18,736 bases of DNA from CAZBEA01 sp964490835 (GCA_964490835.1 CAZBEA010000014.1:1-18736), one strand, 5' to 3'. Positions 1-6,552 are shown, numbered from the stretch's first letter. A program made the numbers and translations. The notes: a model not told the origin generated them from the letters alone.

Positions 1-109
1 AAAACGGGCAATCTTTTTTCTTTTCATCGTGCGGCCTTGTACCTCTTTTGGGGTCGGAGATTACCCACGAATCGGTACCCGGAATTTTAAGAATAGAAAA
101 GTCGCTCAT
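1..109 (-). CDS. Galactose-1-phosphate uridylyltransferase-like (HIT superfamily), N-terminal fragment
   Basis: The fragment starts at the ATG complementary to 107-109 and runs off the window edge, giving 36 codons. It reads MSDFSILKIPGTDSWVISDP and continues with KRGTRPHDEKKK and CPF. The W-V-I-x-x-P-x-R-x-x-R-P pattern followed by Cys-Pro-Phe is the characteristic N-terminus of GalT-type nucleotidyl transferases, where the cysteine usually begins a zinc-binding CxxC. GalT moves UMP between glucose-1-P and galactose-1-P; relatives are ADP/ATP sugar phosphorylases, and which of these this is cannot be told here. The catalytic HxH motif lies outside the window. It is divergent from the 348-566 gene. 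No SD is visible; a weak -10 (CACACT) sits 6 nt before the ATG. Confidence 0.68.
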   Translation of the reverse strand, partial: MSDFSILKIPGTDSWVISDPKRGTRPHDEKKKDCPF

Positions 110-115
110 GAATTT

Positions 116-144
116 AGTGTGAAAGAAATGAAGAATAAAAGCAA
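116..144 (-). promoter_or_regulatory. Weak candidate promoter of the GalT-like gene
   Basis: On the minus strand TTGCTT (139-144) is followed after 17 bp by CACACT (116-121), with 6 nt to the ATG. The -10 is poor. It is listed because the geometry matches the other leaderless starts in this window. Confidence 0.3.
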
Positions 145-182
145 ATATCTGCTTTCTGAACCGGAATTAAAATCCCTACCAA

Positions 183-211
183 TTGACTTTTAGAACCTAA
201 AATGGTATACT
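183..211 (+). promoter_or_regulatory. Strong sigma70-type promoter of the 72-aa membrane protein gene
   Basis: TTGACT (183-188), a 17-bp spacer and TATACT (206-211) form a near-consensus promoter. Transcription should start near 218, leaving a leader of about 130 nt before the ATG at 348. Most other genes in the window have almost no leader. Confidence 0.8.
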
Positions 212-299
212 ATGGGTCTCTTTTGACTCACGCCCCCGGCGTTTTGCGTACGGGTCGCGATGGGCCAGAAGTTGCTCTTTGCGGTTCACAAACGACACA

Positions 300-317
300 G
301 CGTGTTGGAAAACACGC
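300..317 (+). promoter_or_regulatory. Leader-RNA hairpin with GGAA (GNRA-type) tetraloop
   Basis: GCGTGTT (300-306) and AACACGC (311-317) pair perfectly over 7 bp around a GGAA loop. The hairpin ends 12 nt before the GGAGG at 330-334. It may stabilise the leader or affect translation; its function is inferred only from position. Confidence 0.6.
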
Positions 318-347
318 GCCAGTTTCCTTGGAGGTCACCCCGCCACC

Positions 348-566
348 ATGAATCCGGAACTTTTTGTGATGGTGACACTCGCACTTGCTGCGCTCGTCAT
401 CATCTCAGTCATCGTCAAGATGTCCAAAGACAACCCTAACCTGTACTCCGTCAGATCAGCAGCAGTGCTGTTCTTGATGGCGCTTACAGTCATGATGCTC
501 GTATCAATTGCGATCGAGCTGGACAAATGGGAAAATTCCGACCAGGAGGTTGCTATTGTCGAATAA
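348..566 (+). CDS. Small membrane protein, 72 aa, two predicted helices
   Basis: The product is two hydrophobic segments (about residues 5-22 and 34-53) joined by a short polar loop containing KMSKDNPNLYS, with an acidic tail ending in EVAIVE. I do not recognise a family. The start at 348 is preferred over an in-frame TTG at 279 because a GGAGG lies at 330-334 (13 nt away, slightly long) and because translation from 348 opens directly with a hydrophobic helix. Codons are strongly C-ending (ATC, GTC, AAC, GAC, TAC), unlike the AT-ending codons of neighbours. This suggests high expression or a different origin. A strong promoter, a hairpin leader and a GC-rich terminator make it a self-contained transcription unit. 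Confidence 0.7.
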   Translation: MNPELFVMVTLALAALVIISVIVKMSKDNPNLYSVRSAAVLFLMALTVMMLVSIAIELDKWENSDQEVAIVE

Positions 567-611
567 AATCTCTGCAAGACAGAGCTCATTCATAATTCGT
601 GAACTGCACCG

Positions 612-657
612 GCCCCTTCGCTCACCGGCGGAGGGGCAACCCAATTTTCCATTTTTT
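612..657 (+). terminator. Rho-independent terminator-like hairpin
   Basis: GCCCCTTCGC (612-621) pairs with GCGGAGGGGC (628-637) over 10 bp with one G-U pair and a 6-nt loop. It is followed by an AT-rich stretch with six T at 652-657. The T-tract is displaced, so efficiency is uncertain. It should end the 72-aa gene transcript. Confidence 0.65.
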
Positions 658-675
658 ATACAACTCAAAGCTTTT

Positions 676-684
676 TGATATACT
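676..684 (+). promoter_or_regulatory. Extended -10 promoter of the 117-aa gene
   Basis: TG-A-TATACT (676-684) is an extended -10 element. Only 6 nt separate it from the ATG at 691, so the transcript should begin at the start codon. The -35 (TTATAC, 656-661) is weak. Confidence 0.65.
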
Positions 685-690
685 TCTGTT

Positions 691-1044
691 ATGAATACTA
701 TTACCCGCTACAAAGGCGCAATTTGGACGCATCACGCCATCGCACGTCAGGGATCACGTGGATTATCCCTTGATATCGCATCTCAAACATTTAATCATCC
801 TGATCATTCAAATAGAGGAAAGAGTGAAGGAACGTGGGAATTTACCAAGACCTTCGGACCTTCTGTGGTCACCGTAATTGGTAAGAAAAACGAAAAAAAC
901 GAATGGGTTATTTTATCCAACTGGATTGACCCGCCACTCCCGGGAACAGAGGATGAAAAAAAGCAAAAAGCATATAGAAATTACCAAACAAAGGGATTCT
1001 GGGGAAAATTCTTCAATAGCATATTCAGGCAACTTGGCATGTAA
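691..1044 (+). CDS. Conserved-looking 117-aa protein, possibly DUF4258/BrnT-like
   Basis: This is a soluble basic protein without a signal sequence. Its N-terminal TRYKGAIWTHHAIARQGSRG resembles the T-x-H-A-x-x-R-x-x-x-R-G pattern of DUF4258 and other RelE-fold small proteins. Its middle, with FGPSVVTVIGKKNEKNEW, looks like the strands that follow in that fold. The C-terminal WIDPPLPGT and aromatic-rich tail are not typical. No antitoxin-like partner is adjacent: the next gene is convergent, 49 nt away. The start is fixed by the -10 element 6 nt upstream; there is no SD. Family assignment is tentative; a metal-binding or RNA-cleaving role cannot be claimed. Confidence 0.62.
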   Translation: MNTITRYKGAIWTHHAIARQGSRGLSLDIASQTFNHPDHSNRGKSEGTWEFTKTFGPSVVTVIGKKNEKNEWVILSNWIDPPLPGTEDEKKQKAYRNYQTKGFWGKFFNSIFRQLGM

Positions 1045-1093
1045 TAAATAACTATCTGAGAAGTTTTACGAGACGGAAGATTGACAGAGTAAT

Positions 1094-1672
1094 TTATTGT
1101 TGTGGAGCTTGATTTGTAGCTGCACCTGCAGTTGGAGTTGGTGCTTGTTGAATCGTTACGACTTTCCAGGCTCCGTTATTCAGACCTTCACCCTTAGCAT
1201 CTCCGAGACCCGCGTCACCGCTGTAGTAATACAAGGGTCGACCTTGATAGGTCACTTGATGACCTTTTCCGTCTGCCCGCTCGAATGTATCAAACGACTG
1301 CGCAATTGTTGGGGGAACTAGAAATTGTTTGGGATCGGCAAAAACAAAAGGAGGCCATGTTACAGTACATTGATCCGAACAGTTACTTACACCTGTTGCA
1401 TCATTTGCGAAAGTGTAAAGAGTTCGACCGTCTTTATCACCCAAAACGACTGTTCCGAGTGCCTCATTTTGGAATCCTCCAATACTGAAAAATTCAACCT
1501 GCTGCTGTTGTGCGACTGGAGCCTGTTGTTGCTGTAGCTGTGCCGCTTCTTGGGCTGCTTTTTGCCTCGAAGAGTTTGAGATTGCAAGAAATATTGCGAC
1601 TATGGCGACCACTCCCAAAACCGCTGCAATTACCTTTTGTTCGGTAGATAATTTCCCCCAAATTCCTTGCAT
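1094..1672 (-). CDS. Membrane-anchored secreted protein with YxFxxD-type repeats (PF03640-like)
   Basis: The 192-aa product has an uncleaved-looking N-terminal helix (about residues 13-31) and a Gln/Ala-rich linker (36-58). An extracytoplasmic domain of two related repeats follows. The first has GRTLYTFAND (82-91), then C98 and C102 and WPPF; the second has GRPLYYYSGD (144-153), GEGLNNGAW and KVV. This is the pattern of the 'secreted repeat/lipoprotein with Yx(FWY)xxD motif' family, whose biochemical role is unknown. The cysteine pair could form a disulphide. The tail is Pro/Thr/Ala/Gln-rich. No SD is present; the promoter overlaps the stop of the nuclease gene upstream. Family call is good, function unknown. 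Confidence 0.85.
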   Translation of the reverse strand: MQGIWGKLSTEQKVIAAVLGVVAIVAIFLAISNSSRQKAAQEAAQLQQQQAPVAQQQQVEFFSIGGFQNEALGTVVLGDKDGRTLYTFANDATGVSNCSDQCTVTWPPFVFADPKQFLVPPTIAQSFDTFERADGKGHQVTYQGRPLYYYSGDAGLGDAKGEGLNNGAWKVVTIQQAPTPTAGAATNQAPQQ

Positions 1673-1681
1673 ATTGTCTAA

Positions 1682-1709
1682 ACTATCACAGAATTACACC
1701 CTTAGTCAA
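1682..1709 (-). promoter_or_regulatory. Promoter of the YxFxxD-repeat gene
   Basis: TTGACT (1704-1709), a 16-bp spacer and the extended -10 TGT-GATAGT (-10 hexamer 1682-1687) lie 9 nt before the ATG at 1672. The -35 overlaps the stop codon of the upstream nuclease gene (1702-1704). Confidence 0.65.
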
Positions 1710-3117
1710 GAGGTCGCAACTTATCAAACAGTGTCTTTTGAGACAGCAGGCGAACCTTGAACTCATTTGTCGAGCGCTTGAGATACGAAACCAAAATTTT
1801 ATACACATCGTAGTCAAACAAATATTCCTGAAATGATAAATCATCAGCATCCGATGTAACGCTCCCGAGAAGACACCACTTATCGATAACAAATCCCTCC
1901 TCTTTTCCGTCCCCGGTCTCAGTTATCATAATAGGCCCCTCAAATGGCCAATCTTTTATCTGATATTCTGTAAATGCGTGGGCAAATCGAGCCAAATACG
2001 AAACCGATGTTTCTTTTTCAACACACGCACCGCGACAGCTGCCAAGATGATACGAAAAACATGCACCTTTTCCCTTTTCCAGTCCCAATAATTTGGGGCA
2101 TAATTCAAATTCACGGGCGATGTGGCGAAGAACAGAATCGGATTGCTTAAAAGATTTAAAAATGCACAGAATGTCACCAAATCGATCAGGTTCAATGTGA
2201 TCAAATTCTTCAAGCTTTATCGATGGGAATCCTTTCATCTCCGACCTTGTGGCTGCCAGGATTCTCCTTCGAGCTCTGAGCATTTTGTTGTAAATTGGAG
2301 CGCGTGACTTGATAAGACTTGCCTCTTTTAATAATGCCCCAAGTTCGCCTGCGGTTTGAATTGTCTCAATGGATGCGATATTTTGTGCGATCTGCATTTC
2401 CGTCGAAGAATACAAGTCTTGCGCAAAATGTGAAAGAACACGCTCGCGAATCGAAATACTTTTTCCAATATAAAGACATGTCCCGTCTTTGTCGTAAAAA
2501 ATATATACCCCCGGTGTATCGGGAAGTGCGTCTATGTCTTTTTCTGTGAGCCCCTGAGGAAGCGTCGGTTTTTTGAGAACATGATTTACAGCAGACTTAA
2601 GAGATTCTCCGGTAAAAATAGTTTCCGCTTTTTGTAAAAATTCAAGAACAGCCCTTGCGTCACCCATTGCCCGGTGTCTGTTATCCACTTTTATTTGAAA
2701 CTGTTCGATGAGAGTATCTAAATTATGTCGAGGCAGGTCCGGTAAGAGCGACCGTGAGAGTCTGACAGTACAGAGTTGCTTGGGCGAAAACGATACATTC
2801 GCCCTTCTGAATTCGTGTTTCAAAAACGCATAATCAAACCGTGCGTTGTGAGCCACCATCACCGCATCCTTAAAGAGATCTTGTATTACATCAGCCAACT
2901 CATAAAAGGTCGGTGCGCCTTCAAGATCAGAATCTCTGATTCCGGTAAGTGCCGTAATGAATGGAGAGATAGGCCCACCGGGATCAAGAAGCGTTTCAAA
3001 TTCCCTAACAACCGTACCATTCTCAACTACTATAGCTCCAATTTCGATAATCCGATCAAAAGAAGCCGATCCTCCGGTAGTTTCGGTATCAATAACAACA
3101 TAACGCGCGGGAAGCAT
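1702..3117 (-). CDS. DEDDh 3'-5' exonuclease fused to GIY-YIG endonuclease and UvrC-type cysteine region
   Basis: The product has 471 aa. Residues 5-165 form a DnaQ-like exonuclease: D10 and E12 in VVIDTETTG, D95 in HNARFD, H148 and D153 in HRAMGD. Residues 198-280 are a GIY-YIG nuclease: GVYIF (203), LYIGKS (215), R226, E265 and IYN (275-277). A UvrC/Cho-like cysteine region follows with C340, C353, C361 and C365, in the pattern CPKLLGLE...ACF...CRGAC. The protein should trim and incise DNA near damage, though no UvrA or UvrB is in view. The start at 3117 (MLPARYVVIDTE) is preferred to upstream in-frame codons because the exonuclease begins at residue 5 and a full promoter sits just before it. 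The upstream extension would cross the terminator hairpin. Such fusions are known in other bacteria. Confidence 0.92.
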   Translation of the reverse strand: MLPARYVVIDTETTGGSASFDRIIEIGAIVVENGTVVREFETLLDPGGPISPFITALTGIRDSDLEGAPTFYELADVIQDLFKDAVMVAHNARFDYAFLKHEFRRANVSFSPKQLCTVRLSRSLLPDLPRHNLDTLIEQFQIKVDNRHRAMGDARAVLEFLQKAETIFTGESLKSAVNHVLKKPTLPQGLTEKDIDALPDTPGVYIFYDKDGTCLYIGKSISIRERVLSHFAQDLYSSTEMQIAQNIASIETIQTAGELGALLKEASLIKSRAPIYNKMLRARRRILAATRSEMKGFPSIKLEEFDHIEPDRFGDILCIFKSFKQSDSVLRHIAREFELCPKLLGLEKGKGACFSYHLGSCRGACVEKETSVSYLARFAHAFTEYQIKDWPFEGPIMITETGDGKEEGFVIDKWCLLGSVTSDADDLSFQEYLFDYDVYKILVSYLKRSTNEFKVRLLSQKTLFDKLRPLD

Positions 3118-3127
3118 GAGGATATAT

Positions 3128-3156
3128 ATTTTATTGGAAAGGGAGTAAATAGTCAA
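3128..3156 (-). promoter_or_regulatory. Promoter of the exonuclease-GIY-YIG gene
   Basis: TTGACT (3151-3156), exactly 17 bp, then TAAAAT (3128-3133). The -10 ends 10 nt before the ATG at 3117, leaving at most a leader of a few nt. The -35 abuts the terminator hairpin of the upstream gene. Confidence 0.75.
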
Positions 3157-3179
3157 AGCCCCCGGTGTTACCCGGGGGC
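3151..3179 (-). terminator. GC-rich terminator hairpin of the 105-aa gene
   Basis: GCCCCCGG (3158-3165) and CCGGGGGC (3172-3179) form an 8-bp all-GC stem with a 6-nt loop. Read on the minus strand it is followed by TTTGACTATTT, a short imperfect T-tract. That tract doubles as the -35 of the next gene. Confidence 0.65.
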
Positions 3180-3212
3180 GATGTTCAGAAGCAGACAGGG
3201 CAGACTTGTCGT

Positions 3213-3530
3213 CTACTCGCCGGGTCCGGAATAAAGCCGGCATACGAGTGGACTCATGAGGGAATCTGTACACCTGCCACTGGCAGGCTTGCCGTTAACA
3301 GTTAGCTCGAAGGTAACATCCTTAGAATCTCCGATGATAGGAGTCAGGTTTGTGTGGCGAAGGATCACCACATTTTCAGTACCCGCAAGCTCCTTAAAGC
3401 GATCGAGCGCTTCATCTTCGGTAACACGGGATGTCGACAGACACGTACCTGCGAACGCCCAGACAAGGAATAATCCGATGACGACCGCGATGATGCAGCC
3501 AATACCGGAACCACCATTATGATGAGACAT
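3213..3530 (-). CDS. Membrane-anchored 105-aa protein of unknown function
   Basis: MSHHNGGSGIG leads into one hydrophobic segment (about residues 11-30). A roughly 75-residue domain, probably extracytoplasmic, follows with cysteines at GRCTD and LVCRL that could pair. After the membrane segment, VTEDEALDRFKELAGTENVV looks like a helix leading into beta strands. No family is recognised. The start is supported by AAAGGGG placed 7 nt before the ATG, one of few SD sites in the window. Codon use is C-ending, like the 348-566 gene and unlike neighbours. It has its own promoter, an approximately 88-nt leader and a GC-rich terminator. Confidence 0.75.
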   Translation of the reverse strand: MSHHNGGSGIGCIIAVVIGLFLVWAFAGTCLSTSRVTEDEALDRFKELAGTENVVILRHTNLTPIIGDSKDVTFELTVNGKPASGRCTDSLMSPLVCRLYSGPGE

Positions 3531-3575
3531 TTCTGTACCCCTTTCGTCTCTGATTGCCTCTTACATCACCATTCA

Positions 3576-3592
3576 CTGGAAGCGCGTTCCAG
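3576..3592 (-). promoter_or_regulatory. Leader-RNA hairpin upstream of the 105-aa gene
   Basis: CTGGAA (3576-3581) and TTCCAG (3587-3592) are perfectly complementary around a GCGCG loop. It lies in the middle of the predicted 5' leader. Confidence 0.45.
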
Positions 3593-3624
3593 CCATGAGG
3601 ATGTTTCTGCTAAAGAACTATGGG

Positions 3625-3653
3625 ATTGTATCATTTTCTTTTTGACTTTTCAA
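3625..3653 (-). promoter_or_regulatory. Promoter of the 105-aa membrane protein gene
   Basis: TTGAAA (3648-3653), 17 bp, TACAAT (3625-3630). Transcription should start near 3618, giving a leader of about 88 nt. It sits back-to-back with the promoter at 3670-3678, so the two divergent genes share a very short control region. Confidence 0.72.
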
Positions 3654-3669
3654 TCCTCTTACATGCCTG

Positions 3670-3678
3670 TGATACAAT
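3670..3678 (+). promoter_or_regulatory. Extended -10 promoter of the 451-aa gene
   Basis: TG-A-TACAAT (3670-3678) ends 6 nt before the ATG at 3685. No convincing -35 is seen, as expected for an extended -10. A leaderless transcript is predicted. Confidence 0.62.
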
Positions 3679-3684
3679 TATTTT

Positions 3685-5040
3685 ATGAATCCGGAAGGGG
3701 AAATACCCAAAGCTTTTCAGCAGGCATTTGAATTGCCCGGAGATCCTACCTTTTCCCCGGACTTCCCTGCGCCGGACATCACTATGACTCTCCCAACCTG
3801 GCAAGAGCGTGCTGAGAAGGGAGAACTTGGACGCGCTGCATACGTAGACTTGAAAAAAAGAGGCTTTTTGCATGAATTTGACGGAGCGACATGGGATGTA
3901 AAAGCCATGACTCCATCTCCTCGAATTACCGATCCCGTTTCGTACGATGGTCTGCTTGTCAAATCAGGAATGTTTCGAGAAGCAAGAACCGATATTTTCT
4001 CTGAACTCGATCGGATGGCACCACATATGAGAGACGGGACCCCCCTCGTGCTATTCGAGGCTACGAGTGACCAAGAGGACCATTCAACTGCTCCGCGCGA
4101 CTATACACTACGTGAGCATGGGTTTGAAATGGTAGATTTACATATCGGTGACGGGTTCCTCGTTTGGGAGGGACGGAGAATTAACGATCGTGCCGAACTC
4201 GAACTTGCAATAGAAACCAGCCCTATGATTCCACGAGCACTCATCGAAAGTCCGCTTGCACGACAACTTCCCGCCGGAAAAGTTCTATATGTAGACTCCA
4301 AACATCCCAAAGAAGCACACTCAGTCGACAGAAATAGTGACTGGCGCGTTTCAGAGAATAAAGAAGACGTATACGCAAGAAAAAGGGGGTCTCACAAACT
4401 CTCAGCTGTCGTTATAGGAATTCAGGAGGCACTCAGTCAAGGGTCGCTTCCTAAAGACCTTATCGCCAAGGCAGGCTCACTCATTCGACAATCTGAAGAC
4501 CCCAAAAATGCTCATCTTGGCGGAGTTTTTGTCGTCTGGCCGGAAGGTGGTTATAACCCTACCAAAACAGAATTAATCAAGTTATTCAAAAATGCCGGGC
4601 TGAAGGTGGATGGGGAACAACCTCATACTTTTGAAGGAGTTCTTGATGATGGAAGGAAAGTAATTGTTGCTCAGGCAAGAACCTGGAAATATACAAAACC
4701 GCCAGAAGAGGTTAGAGAGGGCTATACCCGTGGCAAAGGGAAGTTTGAAATGCCGGAGTTGAATAAATTAATACACGTTGAAGGACAAACTTGCGGCGAC
4801 TGTGGTGTGGGGCAAATCTATGAAAAGTATGAAGTAAAGCACTGGGTAAACCCCGAAAGAAATGCCGATCATGACTTACTGAAAAAAATTACCATCTGCA
4901 ATAGTGGCCGACACGAAGGTGGAAGACCCGTTGTAATTTCAGACCTGCTCGTAAAAAATCTTGGACCCCACAAATATTCTGCACCAAACCGCAATTCTAC
5001 CCCTCGACCACAATCGTCACGGGGCCATCGAGTTGTGTAG
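3685..5040 (+). CDS. Unknown 451-aa cytoplasmic protein with paired Cys motif
   Basis: I do not recognise this protein. The N-terminal 40 residues are Pro-rich and probably disordered. Residues 85-165 contain alternating strand-like and helix-like stretches (DGTPLVLFEATSDQ, YTLREHGFEMVDLHIGDGFL). Residues 278-335 include GGVFVVWPEGGYNP followed by a basic helix and a strand (KVIVAQARTWKYT). Near the C-terminus C370-G-D-C373 and later C405 and H410 could ligate a metal, as in a zinc ribbon. There is no signal peptide or membrane helix. The start is set by an extended -10 six nt upstream. The last 14 codons and the stop lie antisense over the 3' end of dtd, so the tail RPQSSRGHRVV is probably not conserved. 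Confidence 0.72.
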   Translation: MNPEGEIPKAFQQAFELPGDPTFSPDFPAPDITMTLPTWQERAEKGELGRAAYVDLKKRGFLHEFDGATWDVKAMTPSPRITDPVSYDGLLVKSGMFREARTDIFSELDRMAPHMRDGTPLVLFEATSDQEDHSTAPRDYTLREHGFEMVDLHIGDGFLVWEGRRINDRAELELAIETSPMIPRALIESPLARQLPAGKVLYVDSKHPKEAHSVDRNSDWRVSENKEDVYARKRGSHKLSAVVIGIQEALSQGSLPKDLIAKAGSLIRQSEDPKNAHLGGVFVVWPEGGYNPTKTELIKLFKNAGLKVDGEQPHTFEGVLDDGRKVIVAQARTWKYTKPPEEVREGYTRGKGKFEMPELNKLIHVEGQTCGDCGVGQIYEKYEVKHWVNPERNADHDLLKKITICNSGRHEGGRPVVISDLLVKNLGPHKYSAPNRNSTPRPQSSRGHRVV

Positions 5041-5434
5041 TAATTTCCATATAATTACCAAATGATCCTGTCGCTACTTTTCCGCCCAAATCTTTAATTT
5101 TATTTACAAACTCTTCGTAAATCGGCCGTGCTACTTCTGGACGCGCAGCATGAATAAAACTCGGTCTATTACCACCATTTGTGTCGGCGTATAGCGTAAA
5201 TTGTGAAACTAAAAGATATTCTCCGCCCACATCCGCAACGGAGCGATTCATTTTGTCTTCCTCATCTCGCATGAGTCGCATTTTATATATCTTTTCGGCG
5301 AGCTTTAGAGCATTTTCCTTTGTATCGGTATCGGAAATTCCGATAAGGATAAAAAGTCCTGCGCCGATGTATCCGACAGTTTTGCCACCCGAAGCAACGG
5401 ATGCCGAATTCACTCTCTGGATTACCAATTTCAT
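4997..5434 (-). CDS. dtd: D-aminoacyl-tRNA deacylase
   Basis: The 145-aa product hydrolyses D-amino acids (and glycine) wrongly attached to tRNA, a cytosolic proofreading step. It is full length for the family. The first conserved signature SQFTLYAD (77-84) and NRPSF (89-93) are present. The C-terminal substrate-binding loop GSFGNYMEI (123-131) and DGPVTI (136-141) contains the Gly-Pro pair G137-P138. The common N before DGPVT is replaced here by L. MKLVIQRV is the canonical N-terminus, so the start is 5434 and not an upstream ATG at 5470. The -10 TACAAT lies 8 nt before the ATG with no SD. The gene converges on, and overlaps by 44 nt, the 451-aa gene. Confidence 0.96.
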   Translation of the reverse strand: MKLVIQRVNSASVASGGKTVGYIGAGLFILIGISDTDTKENALKLAEKIYKMRLMRDEEDKMNRSVADVGGEYLLVSQFTLYADTNGGNRPSFIHAARPEVARPIYEEFVNKIKDLGGKVATGSFGNYMEITTQLDGPVTIVVEG

Positions 5435-5442
5435 ATTTGTAT

Positions 5443-5470
5443 ATTGTATATTGAATCTTGTATATTGCAA
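5443..5470 (-). promoter_or_regulatory. Promoter of dtd
   Basis: TTGCAA (5465-5470), 16 bp, TACAAT (5443-5448), then 8 nt to the ATG. The region is a run of TATTG/TATAC-like AT-rich repeats, so alternative registers are possible. Confidence 0.55.
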
Positions 5471-5550
5471 AATATTTCAAAATAACATTACAGTTAACAA
5501 TAACTTCTGACTACCAATTAATTCTTGTTTTTCCAAAATACAAAATACGA

Positions 5551-5556
5551 TATACT
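5551..5556 (+). promoter_or_regulatory. -10 element of the DoxX-like gene
   Basis: TATACT lies 11 nt before the ATG at 5568. No good -35 at 16-18 bp is seen. A leader of about 5 nt is predicted, with no SD. Confidence 0.5.
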
Positions 5557-5567
5557 AAATACACTAA

Positions 5568-6551
5568 ATGAAGCGCATTACACTCATCATTTGTCTTTTA
5601 TTCTTAGTTTTGAGCGCTACTCCTACCTTTGCGCATGTGGGATACGTCATCGGAACAGATAATTTTGAGGCCCGAAAGGGAATGGATTTTATTTTTCTCT
5701 TCTCAATATTCACAACTCCAGGGTACATAATTCTTATGATCGCAACGTCGCTTGCAACTATTGGAGGCTATGTATTTTTGAGTAAGAATAAAACCGTCAC
5801 AAAGATTACAGGCATCATTACAAATCGTGCAGAACAATATCACGAATATATACCGCTTATTCTCAGGCTCGCGCTGGGATCTGCACTCATCGGTGCGGGA
5901 AGCATGCACGAAACAATTTCTCCCCTACTTGCTGCATCAAATCTGGTAGCAGGAATTCAAATCGCTGTAGGATTTCTGATGCTATTCGGACTATTCATAC
6001 CTGCTCTTGCTATAGTCACAATCGCGCTCTACGGGTATGCACTTTCACAAAACATATATCTTTTTGGCAATCTTGATCTTGTTGCAATTGCGATTTCTTT
6101 ACTTCTGGTCTCCTCCCACAAGCCGTCTCTTGACCATCTTTTTTCACTACCTATTCATGTAGTTAGCAAAAAAACACAAGAATTAATTCCATTTATCCTC
6201 AGAATTGGGGTAGGATGTGCCATGGCATTTTTGGCAGTATATGAAAAAATTTTTAACCCCCATTCTTCGGCTCTGGTAGTCGAGCAATATGGTCTCGACC
6301 GGGCGCTTCCTGTAAGCGATGCGATGTGGGTGTTCTCAACCGGTGCGATTGAATTTTTTGTCGCTCTTGCAGTTCTTGTCGGATTCAAAACCCGGCTTGT
6401 CTCAACAATTGCGCTTTTTGTTCTCACTTCAAGCTTTTTCTATTTCAAGGAGGGAGTTTCTGCACATGTGACGCTTTTTGCAGTTTTGGTAGTGCTCTTT
6501 ATCACGGGTCCCGGGAAAAAATCACTAGACGCCCTGCTTTCTAAAAAATAA
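5568..6551 (+). CDS. DoxX-family integral membrane protein with internal duplication
   Basis: The 327-aa product opens with a signal peptide (residues 1-22, ending TPTFAHV). A first hydrophobic segment follows, then two DoxX-like halves. Each half begins with a similar strand-helix: IPLILRLALGSALIGAGSMHE (near 95) and IPFILRIGVGCAMAFLAVYEK (near 207). Each continues with three further hydrophobic segments (for example VAGIQIAVGFLMLFGLFIP and GAIEFFVALAVLVGFKTR). DoxX proteins are four-helix membrane proteins linked to quinone or thiol redox chemistry in some bacteria. A tandem version would have about eight helices plus the extra one. It converges on the next gene with a 1-nt gap. Substrate and partner cannot be told. 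Confidence 0.8.
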   Translation: MKRITLIICLLFLVLSATPTFAHVGYVIGTDNFEARKGMDFIFLFSIFTTPGYIILMIATSLATIGGYVFLSKNKTVTKITGIITNRAEQYHEYIPLILRLALGSALIGAGSMHETISPLLAASNLVAGIQIAVGFLMLFGLFIPALAIVTIALYGYALSQNIYLFGNLDLVAIAISLLLVSSHKPSLDHLFSLPIHVVSKKTQELIPFILRIGVGCAMAFLAVYEKIFNPHSSALVVEQYGLDRALPVSDAMWVFSTGAIEFFVALAVLVGFKTRLVSTIALFVLTSSFFYFKEGVSAHVTLFAVLVVLFITGPGKKSLDALLSKK

Positions 6552-6552
6552 T

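Noticed and set aside
341..350. Kozak-like CGCCACCATG before the 72-aa gene
   Set aside because: Chance match; a bacterial promoter and GGAGG explain the start.
2776..3234. 152-codon plus-strand open frame
   Set aside because: It is entirely antisense to the conserved exonuclease domain, and has no promoter or SD.
3118..3273. N-terminal extension of the exonuclease gene by 52 codons
   Set aside because: It would cross the terminator hairpin and a full promoter, and the exonuclease fold begins at the M of MLPARYVVIDTE.
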